A stretch of DNA of 64,000 nt from Caulobacter segnis (GCF_019931575.1 NZ_CP082923.1:1054001-1118000), one strand, 5' to 3'; counted from the first letter of the stretch, positions 25,536 to 35,576 are shown. The notes: generated by a model from the letters alone, not told the origin. A program made the numbers and translations.

Positions 25536-28500
25536 ATGTCGATCGACACGCGTCGCCGCACCGTTCGCGGCTTCCTGATGGCGTCCGCCGCCGTCCTGGT
25601 CCTGGCCGGTCCGGCCCTGGCGCAGGAGGCCCGTCACAGCTTCAACATCCCGGCCGGCGACGCGGTGACCGCGCTGCAGGCCTTCGCCAAGCAGTCGGGC
25701 AAGCAGGTCCTGTTCCCGTTCGAGGCCGCCACGGGCAAGCGCACGCCGGCGGTGACCGGCGACGTCGCCGACGCCGACGCCCTGTCGCGCCTGGCCAAGG
25801 CCGCCGGCCTGGTCGTCGCGTCCGATGACGGCAAGACCATCACGCTGCGCCAGGCTCCGGCCGAACTCCCCCAGTCCCAGGGCGCGGGGGCCGGCGCGAC
25901 GAATGAAGAGGCTCAGATCGTCGAAGCCATCGTGGTCGTCGGCTCGCAGATCGAAGGCGCTCGGACCACGGAAGCCCTGCCGGTGACGGTGGTCGGCGAG
26001 AAGGAAATCATCGCCACCGGCGCGGTGTCGGGCGACGAGCTGTTCCGCTCGATCCCGCAGGCCGGCGACGTGCAGTTCCAGGAAGCCCGCACGACCGGCA
26101 ACCTGAACGACGCGCGCGGCGACGTCTCGTCGCTGAACCTGCGCAGCCTGGGCACGGGCAACACCCTGGTGCTGCTGAACGGCCGCCGCGCCGTGCTGGC
26201 GCCGGGCACCCAGACCGAGAATCTGGTGCCGGTCCAGACCGTCAACACCAACTCGTTCCCCGTCTCGGGCGTCAAGCGGGTGGAAGTGCTGCGTGACGGC
26301 GCCGCGGCCATCTACGGCGCCGACGCCGTGGCCGGCGTGGTCAACATGGTGCTGGACACCAAGTTCCAGGGCCTGCGCGTCGAGACCCAGCTGGGCGGCT
26401 CGGAAGGCACGGGCTACCGCGAAGGCACGTTCAACGTGAAGGCCGGCACGCGCCTGGAGGACGGCACCCGCCTGACCTTCTTCGGCAACTACACCGCCCA
26501 CAGCCGCATGATGGCCAGCGAGCGCGACTACTCGGCCAGCGAGGATCACCGCGACGCTCTGGCCGGCACGGCCTGGGCCACGGACACGGCCTTCGACAAC
26601 CGCTCGACCTCCAGCCCCTGGGGTTCGTTCACCCTGATCCCGTCCTCGACCGCGCCGCGCCAGAACGGCGTGGCCCTGACGACCTCGGGCGTGTTCCACA
26701 TCGAGCCGACCTCCAACACCGCCGCCGGCTGCTCGTCGGGGACGCTGTCGGGCGACATCTGCATCCGCGCCGGCACGATCACGGGCACGAACGATCGTGT
26801 GCTGCGCTACAACGAGAACGCCGACCGCACGCTGAAGGGCGGCCTGGAGCGTACGAACCTCTTCTCGACCGTCGAGCATGACTTCGGCGACATCACCGCC
26901 TACGGCGAGGCCGGCTACTATCACGCGCTGTTCACCGGCAGCCGCGAGCAGTCCGCTCCCCTCAGCTCGGCGCCGATCAGCATCGCCGCGAACGCCTACT
27001 GGAACCCCTTCGGCCCGACGCTGCTGGCCAACGGCTCGGCCAACCCGAACCGTCTGTCGGGCCTGACCGGCGTGGCGACCTCGGGTGTGGCGATGACCAT
27101 CACCACCTATCGCCCGGTCGATACGGGTCCGCGCACCTACACGGTGACCGACGACAGCTTCCGCGTCCTGGGCGGCGCCAAGGGGTCGTGGAACGGTTGG
27201 AAATGGGACAGCGCGCTGCTCTACTCCGAGGCCCGCACCAAGGACATGACGCATAACGCGATCAGCAACACGCTCTTCCAGGCCGCGCTGAACCGCACCG
27301 ACTCGTCGGCCTACAACCCGTTCAACGGCGGTTCGCTGACCGACTACTCGGGCGCCGACGCCACGCCCAACAGCCAGGCGACGATGAATTCGTTCCTGGT
27401 CAACGTCTACCGGATCAGCAAGACCTCGCTGCTGATGGGCGACTTCAAGGTGTCGAAGAAGGACCTATTCCAGCTGCCCGGCGGCGACGTCGGCTTCGCG
27501 GCCGGGGTCGAGCTGCGCCGCGAGACCTATGACGACGATCGCGACGACCGCCTGGACGGCACGATCACCTACACCAACAGCGTCACCGGCTTGACCTATG
27601 GCAGCGACGTGATGGGCGCCTCGGGCTCTCCGGACGTCTCGGCCCACCGCTCGATCGCCTCGGCGTTCTTCGAGCTGGCCGTGCCGGTCATCTCGCCCGA
27701 GATGAACATCCCGTTCGTCGAGGAGATCAGCCTGCAGATCGCCGCTCGCGACGAGCACTATTCCGACTTCGGCAACGTTCTGAAGCCTAAGGGCGCGATC
27801 TACTGGAAGGTGGGCCAAGGCTTCGCGCTGCGCGGCTCGGTCTCGCAGAGCTTCCGCGCGCCGAACCTGCCGCAATTCTACAGCGACGGGACCTCGGTCT
27901 CGAACACCCGCACCGACTGGGCGGCGTGCAAGATCAACAACCCGTCGGCCACCACCTGCTCCAGCGCCGGCACGATCGAGGTGCGCAGCGGCAACCAGAA
28001 CCTGAAGCCGGAAGAAGCCGACAACGCCACCGTCGGCTTCGTCTACCAGCCGCGCTTCATCCCGATGGAATACGGCAAGCTGACCCTGACCACCGACTTC
28101 TGGTCGATCCGCGAAAAGGGGGTGATCGGCATCCTGGGCGGCGGCAACCAGATCGCCCTGGACTGGCTGCTGCGCCAGCAGGGCTCGTCCAACCCGAACG
28201 TGGTGCGCGACGCGCCGGTCGGCTCCAACACCGTTGGGGCGATCGCCTATATCAACGACACCTACGCCAACCTGCAGCCGCGGATGGTTCAGGGTGTCGA
28301 CTTCTCGCTGGCCTACGACCTGGACGACACCCCCTGGGGCGACTTCGGCCTGAACGTCAACGTCGCCAAGCTGCTGAAGTACGACCAGTCGCCGAGCCCG
28401 ACCGAAGCCCTGCTGCAACAGGCCGTGGCGGCGGGCCAGTTGCCGGGCGTGTCGATCACTAGCTCGGGCAACCAGATCGGCATCGGGGGCAATCCCGAGT

Positions 28501-28820
28501 TCCGCGGCAGCGCCAGCCTGACCTGGCGCAAGGACGGCTGGGGCGCCGGCGCCTTCGTCAACTATGTGGGCGAGGTCTACGACACCGGTTCGACCCTGAC
28601 CGGCGGCGAATACTACCAGATCCCCGCCTGGACGACGGTCAGCCTGTACGGCCAGTACGCGTTCGGCGAGGGCCGGTTCGATGGCTCGACGGTCCGTGTC
28701 GGCGTGCGCAACATCGCCGACAAGGATCCGCCGATCTCGTCCAGCAACTTCGGCTACTACGGCTCGCTGCACAATTCGACCGGCCGCTACTGGTACATGA
28801 ACGTGTCCAAGCGGTTCTAA
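25536..28820 (+). CDS. TonB-dependent transducer with N-terminal STN signalling domain
   Basis: 1,094 residues. Signal peptide ending G-P-A-L-A-Q-E near residue 30; STN domain at about 34-105 (F-N-I-P-A-G-D-A-V-T-A-L-Q-A-F-A-K-Q-S-G-K is its typical start); a linker; a TonB-box/plug region from ~128 (V-E-A-I-V-V-V-G-S-Q) with V-L-R-D-G-A-A-A-I-Y-G-A-D-A-V-A-G-V-V-N; then the barrel. The STN domain passes ligand status to FecR, so this receptor regulates its own synthesis through the upstream sigma/anti-sigma pair. The ligand is unknown; no siderophore or carbohydrate enzyme is next to it. Confidence 0.93.
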   Translation: MSIDTRRRTVRGFLMASAAVLVLAGPALAQEARHSFNIPAGDAVTALQAFAKQSGKQVLFPFEAATGKRTPAVTGDVADADALSRLAKAAGLVVASDDGKTITLRQAPAELPQSQGAGAGATNEEAQIVEAIVVVGSQIEGARTTEALPVTVVGEKEIIATGAVSGDELFRSIPQAGDVQFQEARTTGNLNDARGDVSSLNLRSLGTGNTLVLLNGRRAVLAPGTQTENLVPVQTVNTNSFPVSGVKRVEVLRDGAAAIYGADAVAGVVNMVLDTKFQGLRVETQLGGSEGTGYREGTFNVKAGTRLEDGTRLTFFGNYTAHSRMMASERDYSASEDHRDALAGTAWATDTAFDNRSTSSPWGSFTLIPSSTAPRQNGVALTTSGVFHIEPTSNTAAGCSSGTLSGDICIRAGTITGTNDRVLRYNENADRTLKGGLERTNLFSTVEHDFGDITAYGEAGYYHALFTGSREQSAPLSSAPISIAANAYWNPFGPTLLANGSANPNRLSGLTGVATSGVAMTITTYRPVDTGPRTYTVTDDSFRVLGGAKGSWNGWKWDSALLYSEARTKDMTHNAISNTLFQAALNRTDSSAYNPFNGGSLTDYSGADATPNSQATMNSFLVNVYRISKTSLLMGDFKVSKKDLFQLPGGDVGFAAGVELRRETYDDDRDDRLDGTITYTNSVTGLTYGSDVMGASGSPDVSAHRSIASAFFELAVPVISPEMNIPFVEEISLQIAARDEHYSDFGNVLKPKGAIYWKVGQGFALRGSVSQSFRAPNLPQFYSDGTSVSNTRTDWAACKINNPSATTCSSAGTIEVRSGNQNLKPEEADNATVGFVYQPRFIPMEYGKLTLTTDFWSIREKGVIGILGGGNQIALDWLLRQQGSSNPNVVRDAPVGSNTVGAIAYINDTYANLQPRMVQGVDFSLAYDLDDTPWGDFGLNVNVAKLLKYDQSPSPTEALLQQAVAAGQLPGVSITSSGNQIGIGGNPEFRGSASLTWRKDGWGAGAFVNYVGEVYDTGSTLTGGEYYQIPAWTTVSLYGQYAFGEGRFDGSTVRVGVRNIADKDPPISSSNFGYYGSLHNSTGRYWYMNVSKRF

Positions 28821-28863
28821 GGCCTCAAGCCCTTGGAGCGCCTAGCGCTCCGGGGGCAAAGAC

Positions 28864-28956
28864 GATCGCGTCATAGGGGGCATCCTCACCCCCGAGCGTC
28901 CCCGAAGGCGCGATCATTCGGCGCCGGAGCTGCCCCTCCGGCGCCGATTTCATTTT
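28864..28956 (+). ncRNA. Candidate small structured RNA ending in a terminator
   Basis: Downstream of the transducer, GATCGCG (28864-28870) pairs with CGCGATC (28909-28915) around an inner GGGGG/CCCCC hairpin (28876-28893), and an 11-bp perfect terminator stem follows at once (28919-28946). This nested fold is more than a simple gene end needs. It could be a 3'-UTR-derived small RNA or part of the mRNA end. No promoter was identified. Confidence 0.3.
28919..28956 (+). terminator. Rho-independent terminator 1 after the transducer
   Basis: CGGCGCCGGAG / CTCCGGCGCCG, 11-bp perfect stem with a 6-base loop, then ATTTCATTTT. Almost the same stem recurs at 29132-29159. Confidence 0.85.
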
Positions 28957-29131
28957 CGCGTTTGCGCTAGATCAACGTCGCCGTTCCGGGGGCGGCGCAA
29001 GTTTCGTTTCGAGGTCTGGCGAGGGGCTGCGGTCCGGCGTCTGGCACGGTCCTCACGGTTCGACGTCATCGCCAGTCGACGTCGGACGGTTGCTGCTCTC
29101 GGGGCGGCTCCCCCAGTGGTCCCGAGCGAGA

Positions 29132-29168
29132 TCGGCGCCGGATTCCCCTCCGGCGCCGATTTTTATTT
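29132..29168 (+). terminator. Rho-independent terminator 2, near-copy of terminator 1
   Basis: TCGGCGCCGGA / TCCGGCGCCGA, 11-bp perfect stem with loop TTCCCC, followed by TTTTTATTT. A CTCGGG/CCCGAG stem lies just before it (about 29099-29125). The 175 bp between the two terminators hold no open gene and could carry a small RNA. Confidence 0.88.
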
Positions 29169-29202
29169 CGCGGCTCTGCTTCAAACGCCTCCAATACCCA
29201 CC

Positions 29203-29319
29203 TCCCCGGCGAAAGCCGGGGCCAGATTCATCCTGGGGCGACGGATATGAAAGCGCCCTCCGTCGAGGGACGACGAAGGGCGCTCTGGGTTCGATCTGGG
29301 CCCCGGCTTTCGCCGGGGA
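29203..29319. repeat. Paired inverted REP element (REPIN-like)
   Basis: Inverted arms 29203-29227 and 29294-29319 each contain CCCCGGC-GAAA-GCCGGGG and match over ~25 bases with one indel. The spacer has its own AGCGCCCT/AGGGCGCT stem. It has the same GCGAAAGC core and layout as 20697-20805 and ends 7 bp from the stop of the peptidase gene. Confidence 0.85.
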
Positions 29320-29325
29320 AGCGGT

Positions 29326-32091
29326 TTATTTGCTCGCCACCGCCGGCCCGTACAGCAGGCCGTTGAACAGGAACTTGAACGTTCCGTACGACTGGGCCCG
29401 CTGGGTGATCTCCGGACCGAAGGCGAAGACCTTGCCCTTGCCGACGTCGATGTCGAGCATGGCGGTCGAGCCCTTCAGCTTCTCCTGACCCACGGCCCAG
29501 CCGCTGCGCAGCGGCTTGTCGGTGTCGAACCAGGCCACGCGCGACACGCCCTTCACGTCGGGCTTCACGGTGAAGGCCGGGCTGCGGTCGAAGAACACGT
29601 CCACCTGGTCGGAGGCCCCGTAGGCCAGGGGCTGCTTGGGATCGACCTTGGCGCGCAGCACCGAGCCGGGGATGTAGAGCTCGCGGTTGGTCAGGGCCTT
29701 CAGCTGGCCGTTCTCCATCTTGGCGGTGGCGACGTCGACCGGCGCGCCCAGGGCCGTGGCCAGGCGCGTCGAGGCGCCGATGGCCACCACCGTGCCGCCG
29801 CCCTTCACGAACTCGGCGATCTTGGGCAGGGTCTTGTCGTCGCTGACGCGGCCCAGCCACGCGCGATATTCGGCCGGGATCTCTTCCGGCTTGGGCTGGG
29901 TCGAGGGACGGCCGGCCTTGAACGGACCGTCGGCCGGGGCCGGGACCGTGCCGTCGGCGAAGACCAGCACGTCGAAGTCCTTGGCGATGTCGCCGGCGTC
30001 CAGGCGCTGAGGATAGACGACCTGGAAGGGGGCCTCGAACTTCTCGAACATCCAGCGGTTCCAGCCCGAAGGCATCGAGCCGCCATAGACGTCCACCAGG
30101 CCGATGCGGACCGGCTTCAGGGCGATGGTCGCGCCCGACGGCTTGCCGCCGACGGCATAGGCGTCGATCCCAAGATCCTTGACGCCCTTGTCGATCACCG
30201 CCTTGGCGGCGGGCGAGGCGGGGACGAAGATCGCGCCGGGGCCGAAGGCCATCTTGCCGGCCTTGGCGCCGTCCTTGACCCAATAGACCTTGGCGCCGGC
30301 CTTCAGCAGGCGGTTGGTCAGGGTGAAGCTGCCGTTGGTCTCGTGGCTGACCAGCCAGCCCGCGCCGCCCGAACCCTTCACCGCGCCCGGCGTCACCGTG
30401 ATCAGGTCCGGCACGCGCGTCGTCGGGGCCTCGAAGCCGTCCAGGATGCGGTCGAACTTGATCCCCATCTGGTAGGCCAGGGTGTAGCCGGTGACGTCAT
30501 AGGGCGCCTTGGGCGGGCCGCCCGGGTACTCGAGATCGTGCGGGTGGTCCTGCGGCTCGAACATGTCCAGCACGTGCGGGCGATAGGCCTGGGCGGTGCG
30601 CACCACGTACGAGCCGGCCGGATAGGTCTTGCCGGCGATGGTGAAGGGCTTGGACGCCTTGTCGACGTCGACGCCGGTCTTGATCAGGGCGTTGAGGAAG
30701 GCGACCACGGTGGGCATATCGGCCTGGTCGGCGGGGATGACGTAGGCGCGGGCGTCGCGGCTCTCGGGCGTCTGGATCACCGACTTGAACAGGGTCGGGT
30801 CGACCGCCGCGCCGTACGGGCCGGGCTTGCCCTTGCCGGCGGCCGCCAGTTCGTCGACCTTGGTCGGGGTGATCGTCCAGCTGTCGCGCGAGCCGCGCTT
30901 GATGCTGTTGTCGCCCATCTTCCAGATGTTGAAGAGCAGGCGCTCCTTGTTGCGGGCGGCGTAGTCGATGACCGCGCGGTTCATGGTCCACTGGTAGTCC
31001 AGCGAGTCCTGCAGGTGCCACTCGCGCGGGGCGATCGGGGCGGGGCGGTCGTTGCCCGGCAGCTGCAGTTCCGGCACCAGGTTGACCGTCGTCGGGGTCG
31101 GGCCGCCGATAATCTCGGTCAGAAGGCCGATCGAGTTGTGGAAGTAGGCGACCGACCGTTCCATGCCGTTGTGCCAGGTCGAGTAGGGCGCGGCGCTACG
31201 GGCGCCCGAGCCGGGCTTGTCCTCGGCCACCAGGCGGCTGTGCATGGCCATGCCGATCTCTTGCAGCTCGGTCATGACCAGCGGGTCGTAGTTGAAGTTG
31301 AACGGGTCGCGGAACGGCGGGACGAACACCACCATGCCGTTGGGGCCGGTCTGGTGCTGGTTGTAGACGATCTGCGGATACCACTCGCGGAACAGCTGCT
31401 TGTTGACGTTGGTGGTCTCGGCCATCGACGACATGAAGCTGTCGCGGTTGTTATCGTGGCCGATGTACTTGTGGTACAGGCGCGGCAGCGAGTTGAACTC
31501 GCGCTTCTTCGGATCCTGGTTGCGCATGTACCAGTCCGAGATCATCTCCATCCCGTCCGGATTGTCCTGGCCGAACAGGATGATGGTGTCGTCCAGCATG
31601 CGCAGGGTCTCGGGATCGTCCTGGCTGAGCATGCGGTGCAGGACCTGGATCTGGCCCTGCGAGGTGATGGTCTCGCTGGCGTGCAGGCCGGCGTCGATCC
31701 AGACGATCGCCTTGCCTTCGGACGCCAGCCTGCGGGCCTCGTCCTCCTTGACGCCGTCGGCCTTGGCCAGCTTGCGGGCGATCTCCTTGTAGCGGTCCAG
31801 CTTGGCCAGGTTGGCCGGCGACGAGACGATGGCCACCCACATGGTGCGGCCTTCCTCGGTCTTGCCGATGTCGACCAGCTTCATGCGGTCGGACTGGCCC
31901 GCCAGGGTCTTCAGATAGGCCTCATAGGCGGTGTAGTCGGCGAGGAAGTAGTCGCTGCCCACCGGCTGGGCGAAGGCCTTTTCCGGCGGGGTGATGTCGG
32001 CGGCGAGCGCCGCGCCGCCAAACCCAAGAGGCCCGCTGAAAGCCAGCACCAAGCCCAAGGCCGCACCGGCCATCGCTCCGCTACGCGTCAT
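29326..32091 (-). CDS. Secreted M14-family zinc carboxypeptidase
   Basis: 921 residues from the ATG at 32091. A signal peptide ends A-A-L-A-A near residue 31. The M14 zinc site is complete: H137 and E140 in G-L-H-A-S-E, third ligand H246 in Y-N-Q-H-Q-T-G-P; the N-R-D at 215-217 contributes the substrate-carboxylate arginine. The remaining ~600 residues include a long C-terminal region with class-I-amidotransferase-like G-L-V-D-V-Y-G-G-S-M near 660. Related large proteins occur beside TonB receptors in this phylum. It probably trims peptides in the periplasm. It lies downstream of a receptor gene on the same strand with a terminator between. Confidence 0.87.
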   Translation of the reverse strand: MTRSGAMAGAALGLVLAFSGPLGFGGAALAADITPPEKAFAQPVGSDYFLADYTAYEAYLKTLAGQSDRMKLVDIGKTEEGRTMWVAIVSSPANLAKLDRYKEIARKLAKADGVKEDEARRLASEGKAIVWIDAGLHASETITSQGQIQVLHRMLSQDDPETLRMLDDTIILFGQDNPDGMEMISDWYMRNQDPKKREFNSLPRLYHKYIGHDNNRDSFMSSMAETTNVNKQLFREWYPQIVYNQHQTGPNGMVVFVPPFRDPFNFNYDPLVMTELQEIGMAMHSRLVAEDKPGSGARSAAPYSTWHNGMERSVAYFHNSIGLLTEIIGGPTPTTVNLVPELQLPGNDRPAPIAPREWHLQDSLDYQWTMNRAVIDYAARNKERLLFNIWKMGDNSIKRGSRDSWTITPTKVDELAAAGKGKPGPYGAAVDPTLFKSVIQTPESRDARAYVIPADQADMPTVVAFLNALIKTGVDVDKASKPFTIAGKTYPAGSYVVRTAQAYRPHVLDMFEPQDHPHDLEYPGGPPKAPYDVTGYTLAYQMGIKFDRILDGFEAPTTRVPDLITVTPGAVKGSGGAGWLVSHETNGSFTLTNRLLKAGAKVYWVKDGAKAGKMAFGPGAIFVPASPAAKAVIDKGVKDLGIDAYAVGGKPSGATIALKPVRIGLVDVYGGSMPSGWNRWMFEKFEAPFQVVYPQRLDAGDIAKDFDVLVFADGTVPAPADGPFKAGRPSTQPKPEEIPAEYRAWLGRVSDDKTLPKIAEFVKGGGTVVAIGASTRLATALGAPVDVATAKMENGQLKALTNRELYIPGSVLRAKVDPKQPLAYGASDQVDVFFDRSPAFTVKPDVKGVSRVAWFDTDKPLRSGWAVGQEKLKGSTAMLDIDVGKGKVFAFGPEITQRAQSYGTFKFLFNGLLYGPAVASK

Positions 32092-32228
32092 ATCCAACCC
32101 CGTAAGCCCTCGGCGGACGCATCGGCGCGTCGGCCCCTCTTAAGACTGACGCAAGTGGAGAGCGTTTCCGCACCTTCGGCAACGGACGGCCCAGCCCATT
32201 TTTTCGGATCGCGCGACGTGCGGGCAAA

Positions 32229-32262
32229 CGAAAAGGGGCCGTCCTCGCGGACGACCCCTTCC
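32229..32262 (-). terminator. Rho-independent terminator after the minus-strand receptor
   Basis: As minus-strand RNA, AAGGGGUCGUCC pairs fully (one G-U) with GGACGGCCCCUU across a 4-base loop and is followed by TTTTCG. On the plus strand one pair would be mismatched, so the orientation is minus. Confidence 0.82.
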
Positions 32263-32320
32263 ATCTCATCGGACCCTACTCACGCGGTCCGTACGCGAGA
32301 TAGCTCGTTCGCGCGGTCGC

Positions 32321-35128
32321 CTAGTACTTCAGGCGAACGCCCACGCGGAAGTAGCGGCCCACGGCGCCCGACTGCGAGTAGGTCGGGTTCCAGTTTACCG
32401 CGGCGTAGTTGGCCGGGTTGAACATCGGGCCGGCGTCGAACAGGTTCAGCACGTCGGCATAGACCGTCGTGTGCTCGGTGACGTCGTAGGCGCCAGTCAT
32501 GTCGAAGGAGATGAAGTCCTTCGTGTGGCACTTGAACTCGGCCGTGCCGTAGAGGCACGTGTCGTCACCCTGGTAGCTCTCGTCGATCGAGCGCAGGCCG
32601 CTGACATAGTTCAGGGTGCCGGTCATGGTGGCCGGACCGCGGGTGAAGGTGTTGCTCCACGAGGCGCGATACTTCGGCGTGCCGGCGCCCGACGACAGCA
32701 CGTACGGGGCCTGTTTGCCGACGTAGTTATACGTCACGCCGCCCTGCGTGTACTTGAAGTCGAACAGGACGGTGGCGTTCAGGTCGCTGGTCCACTTGAT
32801 GTCGGCCGGCAGGTACATCGTGTTCTGGACGTTCAGGTCCATGCCGCTGGTGCGCAGCGAGTCGGCGTTGATGTACGGCGAGGCCACCGACAGGATGCGC
32901 GGCAGGGCGTTCGGGGCGTCCGGATCCGGCAGGTCGGCGGTCACCACGTAGCCGGCCGGGATGGCTTCGCCGGCATAGTAGGCGGCGATGGCGTCACCCG
33001 CGCTGGCCTGCGCGATCACGTCGGTCTTCTTGATGTGGTAGTAGTCCAGCGAGACGCTGAAGCTGCGGGTCGGGGCCCACACCGCGCCCATGGTGTAGCT
33101 GGTCGACTTCTCCGGCTTCAGGTCCGGGTTGGCCGCGGTGATGTTCGAGAGCGAGTAGGTCTTGGTGTACTCGCTGCCGCCGTGGGCCGCGACGAAGTCC
33201 GGGTAGTTCGCGAACGAGAAGTTCGTGAAGCCCTGGCTGGCCGAGTCGCCCGATTCCGAGAACGACGGCGCGCGGAAGCCCTTCGAGACGGTGGCGCGCA
33301 GGGCGACCGTCTTGATGGGCGTGTACTTGACGCCGATCTTCGGGGAGAAGTTGCCGCCGAAGTCCGAATAGTGGTCGTAGCGACCCGAGACGTTGACCTC
33401 GACATTGTTCAGCACCGGCATGCCCAGTTCGGCGAAGGCCGAGGCGACCGTGCGGTTGCCGATGGTGCGGGCGTTGCCCAACCCTTGCGCGTCGTTGACC
33501 GGGTTCAAGGCCGGGTCGTTGACGGCCTCGTAGCGGAACTCGCCGCCGACACCCAACTGGGCGGGGCCGCCCGGCAGGTTGAAGACGTCGCGCGAGGCCT
33601 GGAAGTTCACCGAGTCCAGGTCGCTGGTCGAGGTCTTGGCCAGGACCGGGGCCAGGGCGCTGCGGACGGCCTGGCTGTTCTTCGACGGGTCGATGAAGTT
33701 GTACGTGCCGTTGTTCACCGCGTCGATCAGCGCGTCGTAGCTGATGTAGCCGTGGTTGGCGCTTTCCAGCCAGCCGTGGGCGATCACGACATTGGCCTTG
33801 TAGTTCCAGTCGGCCGCCGAGCCTTCGACGCCGCCGACCATGCGGGCCATGCGGTTGGTGTAGTTGGCGTAGAACGGGATGTCGCTGAAGCGGTAGCGGA
33901 TCAGCGCGTCATAGCCTTCGGCCGCGAACGGGTTGTTCGGGTTCAACTGGCCGTTCGACAGCAGGGCCGGCAGGACGATGTTCGACAGATTGTGCGGCGT
34001 CGACGACGAGATCGAACGCTCGGCCCCACGCGTCGAGGTCTTCGACTGCATGAAGCTGGCCGACAGATAGGCCTGGAAGTTGTCGTTCGGCTTGATCGTG
34101 AAGCGGCCATAGGCGCCCACGCGCTCCTGGCGGGGCTGGACATCGCCCAGCTTGGCGACGTTCTGGGCGCAGTACGAACCGCCGTCGTCGGTGGTCAGCG
34201 GGGCGTCGGTCGCGCAGCCGCGCAGCGGCTGCCACAGGTCGCCGGCCAGGGCCACGCCGGTCGAGATGTCGCCGGCCGTGCCCATGGTGGCGCGCTTGAT
34301 CTGGCCGTAGTAGGTGCTGCCGCCGGCGCCCGGGTTGTCGTTCGTGCCGCCGGGGATGCCCGACAGGTCGAAGGTGTCGTACGGGTAGCCGCGCTGGTCG
34401 ATGCGGATGCGCTTGTCCAGCTGGTACTCGACGTCCAGGTACATGTTGTACTTGTCGGTATCCAGGTCGCCGTAGCCGACCTCGCCGTTGAAGCGGTACT
34501 GGTCGCCGCCGCCATGCTGGGACGTGCCGACCGACAGGTCAGCGCCCATACCCTGGAAGTTCGACTTCATGATGATGTTGACCACGCCGCCGATGGCGTC
34601 GGCGCCGTACAGCGACGAGGCGCCGTCCTTCAGGGTCTCGATGCGCTCGACCGCGTTGAACGGGATCGAGTTGAGGTCGACGAAGCTGCGCTGGCCGTCG
34701 TCGGCTAGCGGATAGCTGGCGTTGCGCAGGCCGTCGATCATGACCAGGGTCGAGTTGACGGTCAGGCCGCGCAGGGCCACGCCCGTCGAGCCGGCCGCGA
34801 AGCCGCTGCCGAAGGCGGCCGGGACCGAGCCCGAATTGTCGGCCGACAGGCTGCGGATGGCGTCGGCCACCGTCGTGATGCCCTGGGCCTTGAGCTGTTC
34901 GTTGGTCTGGACCTGGACCGGCGACGGGGTGGCGGTGTCGGTGCGGCGCAGCAGCGAGCCGGTGACGACGACGGCGTCGACTTCATTGTCCTGCGGGGCC
35001 GGCTGAGCGGCCGGCGCGGCGGTGGTTGAAGCGGTAGTCTGGGCGTTCGCGGCGAAACCGGCCAGCGCGGCCACGCCCACGATCATCGAGGTCGTGAGCA
35101 GGCGACCCCGGGTAATCTGATACTTCAT
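32321..35128 (-). CDS. TonB-dependent receptor
   Basis: 935 residues from the ATG at 35128 (AAGGA upstream); a frame continuing to 35269 lacks a signal-like start. Signal peptide ends G-F-A-A-N-A-Q near residue 28; a Q/P/A linker; then V-D-A-V-V-V-T-G-S-L-L-R-R-T-D (TonB box/plug start), T-L-K-D-G-A-S-S-L-Y-G-A-D-A-I-G-G-V-V-N (plug end) and a barrel ending in L-K-Y. No STN domain. Its partner downstream is an M14 carboxypeptidase, so peptides or modified peptides are a reasonable guess for the substrate. Confidence 0.93.
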   Translation of the reverse strand: MKYQITRGRLLTTSMIVGVAALAGFAANAQTTASTTAAPAAQPAPQDNEVDAVVVTGSLLRRTDTATPSPVQVQTNEQLKAQGITTVADAIRSLSADNSGSVPAAFGSGFAAGSTGVALRGLTVNSTLVMIDGLRNASYPLADDGQRSFVDLNSIPFNAVERIETLKDGASSLYGADAIGGVVNIIMKSNFQGMGADLSVGTSQHGGGDQYRFNGEVGYGDLDTDKYNMYLDVEYQLDKRIRIDQRGYPYDTFDLSGIPGGTNDNPGAGGSTYYGQIKRATMGTAGDISTGVALAGDLWQPLRGCATDAPLTTDDGGSYCAQNVAKLGDVQPRQERVGAYGRFTIKPNDNFQAYLSASFMQSKTSTRGAERSISSSTPHNLSNIVLPALLSNGQLNPNNPFAAEGYDALIRYRFSDIPFYANYTNRMARMVGGVEGSAADWNYKANVVIAHGWLESANHGYISYDALIDAVNNGTYNFIDPSKNSQAVRSALAPVLAKTSTSDLDSVNFQASRDVFNLPGGPAQLGVGGEFRYEAVNDPALNPVNDAQGLGNARTIGNRTVASAFAELGMPVLNNVEVNVSGRYDHYSDFGGNFSPKIGVKYTPIKTVALRATVSKGFRAPSFSESGDSASQGFTNFSFANYPDFVAAHGGSEYTKTYSLSNITAANPDLKPEKSTSYTMGAVWAPTRSFSVSLDYYHIKKTDVIAQASAGDAIAAYYAGEAIPAGYVVTADLPDPDAPNALPRILSVASPYINADSLRTSGMDLNVQNTMYLPADIKWTSDLNATVLFDFKYTQGGVTYNYVGKQAPYVLSSGAGTPKYRASWSNTFTRGPATMTGTLNYVSGLRSIDESYQGDDTCLYGTAEFKCHTKDFISFDMTGAYDVTEHTTVYADVLNLFDAGPMFNPANYAAVNWNPTYSQSGAVGRYFRVGVRLKY

Positions 35129-35576
35129 GTCTGATCCTTCCGGGCCGCCCTCGCCGGCGCGGGCGCCGACGTCCTTACAGCCCGATGCAAGATGAGTTTC
35201 CCGTCGCGATCCGGCGGTTGGCGGGCGGCTTAGGACTCGGGGATCAAACCGGTCAATCGCACGCTTCAAGATGTAATGGAATTGTCTTTAAGCTGTCTCT
35301 TTAAGGCAACGCCTTGCGATGATTGGGGCGTGAATAAGTCAAATTGATCGCCGTTATGAAACGTGCCTGAAATCTATAACGCCATTCGTGGAACAAGATT
35401 GAAATCTCATCGTTCGCGGAACGGTGAAGTTTACAAATTTCTCGAAAACGAGATTCGAATAGTCGGTTTTGTTGAATAACGATGTTTGTCTTACGTCTCG
35501 ATTACAGGCGCGGAAAGACGCGCGGCGGCCGGGGCCGCGCAGCGTGAACGGGGCGGGAAAGAGGTGTGCCGTGGGC
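35129..35576. other. AT-rich promoter region of the receptor
   Basis: About 450 bp without a gene. From 35270 to 35510 the DNA is clearly richer in A and T than anything around it. It lies before the minus-strand receptor and after the stop of the uronyl hydrolase, so it should carry the receptor promoter and the end of the hydrolase transcript. No operator matching the other sites in this window was found. Confidence 0.4.
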
